This document shows positions 6,756-7,586 of a DNA stretch of 7,586 bases, piece by piece. Origin of the DNA: CAZKTS01 sp964555735. Its GTDB lineage: Bacteria; Actinomycetota; Acidimicrobiia; IMCC26256; PALSA-555. The translations under genes were made by a program, and so were the position numbers. Location of the stretch: positions 1 to 7,586 of the forward strand of contig CAZKTS010000045.1 in NCBI GenBank assembly GCA_964555735.1. The letters are read 5' to 3'. Numbering within the stretch: the first letter of the stretch is position 1; the number at the start of each line of letters is the position of its first letter. The notes below the pieces were generated by a model. That model was not told the DNA's origin. It saw only the letters and a program-made list of their open reading frames with translations, and did not search any database.

Positions 6756-7586
6756 TCAGCCCAGCTTCGGGAGGCCCTTGCGGATCCCGCGGATGGCCTG
6801 GTTGATGCGCTGCTCGTTCTCCACGAGGGCGAAGCGCACGAAGCCTTCGCCGCCGGGACCGAACCCGACGCCGGGCGACGTGGCCACCTTCGCGTCGCGC
6901 ACGAGCAGTTGCGCGAACTCGAGGCTGCCGAGCTCCTGGTACGCCTCGGGGATCGGCGACCACACGAACATCGTGCCCTTGGGCTTCTCGATCTCCCACC
7001 CGATGCGGGCGAGGCCGTCGATCAGCGTGTCGCGGCGCGAGCGGTAGACCGCGTTCGCTTCGGCCGGGTAGTCGGGCAGCTCGTTCAGCGCGACCGTTGC
7101 CGCGATCTGGATCGGCTGGAACGTGCCGTAGTCGAGGTAGCTCTTGAGCTTGGCGAGCGCAGCGACGACCTCGGCGTTCCCGACGAGGAAGCCCATGCGC
7201 CACCCGGCCATCGAGAACGACTTGGTCATGGTGTAGAGCTCGACCGCCACGTCGTCGGCGCCCGGCACCTGCAGGATCGACGGCGGGTCGTACCCGTCGA
7301 ACCCGAGGTCGGCGTACGCGAAGTCGTGGACGAGGAGCACGTCGTGCTCCCGGGCGAAGTCGACGATGCGCTGCATGAACGCGAGGTCGACGCAGGTGGT
7401 CGTGGGGTTGTGCGGAAACGAGAGGACGATGACCTTCGGGTGCGGCCACGAGTCCTCCCAGGACTCGAGCAGGTTCTCGAAGAAGTCCTGCTCCGGACCG
7501 AGGCGCACGTGGCGTACCTCGGCACCGGCGAACAGCGGGCCCCAGATGTGGATCGGGTACGACGGGCTCGGCACCATCGCCGCGTC
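6756..7586 (-). CDS. alaC: AlaC-like alanine/glutamate-pyruvate aminotransferase, partial (N-terminus missing)
   Basis: The C-terminal 276 residues of a fold-type I class I/II aminotransferase are visible. The frame stays open to the window edge (DAAMVPSPSYPIHIWG), and the ATG at 7577 is internal, because about 120 residues including the N-terminal arm and small domain would be missing. Counting from that Met: SFPHNPTT (53-60) with cofactor N57, VHDFAYADLGFDG (83-95) with D85 and Y88, the Schiff-base K119 in TMTKSFSMAGWRMGF, R127, and the substrate carboxylate Arg in FVRFALVENEQR near the C-terminus. The stretches KSYLDYGTFQPIQ and DVAVELYTMTKS match E. coli AlaC closely from memory. AlaC makes alanine from pyruvate and glutamate. 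LL-diaminopimelate aminotransferase-like or methionine aminotransferase activity is a less likely alternative. It stops with TGA at 6756-6758, before the acyltransferase gene. Confidence 0.92.
   Translation of the reverse strand, partial: DAAMVPSPSYPIHIWGPLFAGAEVRHVRLGPEQDFFENLLESWEDSWPHPKVIVLSFPHNPTTTCVDLAFMQRIVDFAREHDVLLVHDFAYADLGFDGYDPPSILQVPGADDVAVELYTMTKSFSMAGWRMGFLVGNAEVVAALAKLKSYLDYGTFQPIQIAATVALNELPDYPAEANAVYRSRRDTLIDGLARIGWEIEKPKGTMFVWSPIPEAYQELGSLEFAQLLVRDAKVATSPGVGFGPGGEGFVRFALVENEQRINQAIRGIRKGLPKLG

Overview
This is a GC-rich window (roughly 70% by eye) with several GTG starts, strong G/C bias at third codon positions and tight gene packing. That pattern fits a high-GC actinobacterium. 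The PPi-type signature of the phosphofructokinase fits the same phylum, and an Acidimicrobiia-like lineage is possible, but that placement is inference. Six complete genes have recognisable housekeeping products, one complete small gene is hypothetical, and a gene is cut at each edge.

Left block (1-3825, minus strand, transcribed right to left). The order is phosphofructokinase (3825-2797), acyl-CoA thioesterase II TesB (2784-1894), low-specificity threonine aldolase family enzyme (1897-878), short-chain dehydrogenase (843-49), then the first codons of another gene leaving the window at base 1 (perhaps a PIG-L/LmbE deacetylase). Gaps are 12 bp, a 4-bp overlap, 34 bp and a 4-bp overlap, so this looks like one operon. 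The phosphofructokinase carries Asp104 and Lys124, the pair associated with pyrophosphate rather than ATP as phosphoryl donor. The genes share no single pathway, so this reads as a metabolic housekeeping operon.

Middle block (3862-5872, plus strand). A 36-bp divergent spacer separates the phosphofructokinase start from a 162-aa protein with a possible bacterial PH-like N-terminal domain and a Pro/Ser/Glu-rich tail. Its last 8 bp overlap the GTG start of glycerol kinase GlpK. Glycerol and ATP motifs of GlpK are intact, but the Arg used by E. coli GlpK to bind the inhibitor fructose-1,6-bisphosphate is replaced.

Convergent intergenic region (5873-6008). It holds the most unusual DNA of the window: six perfect-register copies of CAAGAG/CAAGAT followed directly by a hairpin with a 21-bp stem (one mismatch), and then a short overlapping palindrome. 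It may be a bidirectional terminator or a copy of a dispersed palindromic element.

Right block (6009-7586, minus strand). A 1-acyl-glycerol-3-phosphate acyltransferase (PlsC family) lies 45 bp downstream of an AlaC-like alanine aminotransferase whose N-terminus is beyond the window. GlpK makes glycerol-3-phosphate and PlsC acts later in phospholipid synthesis, so the convergent pair sits around glycerolipid metabolism, though the two are not co-transcribed. No defence system, mobile element gene, CRISPR array, tRNA or rRNA was recognised, and nothing here clearly amounts to a new biological system.
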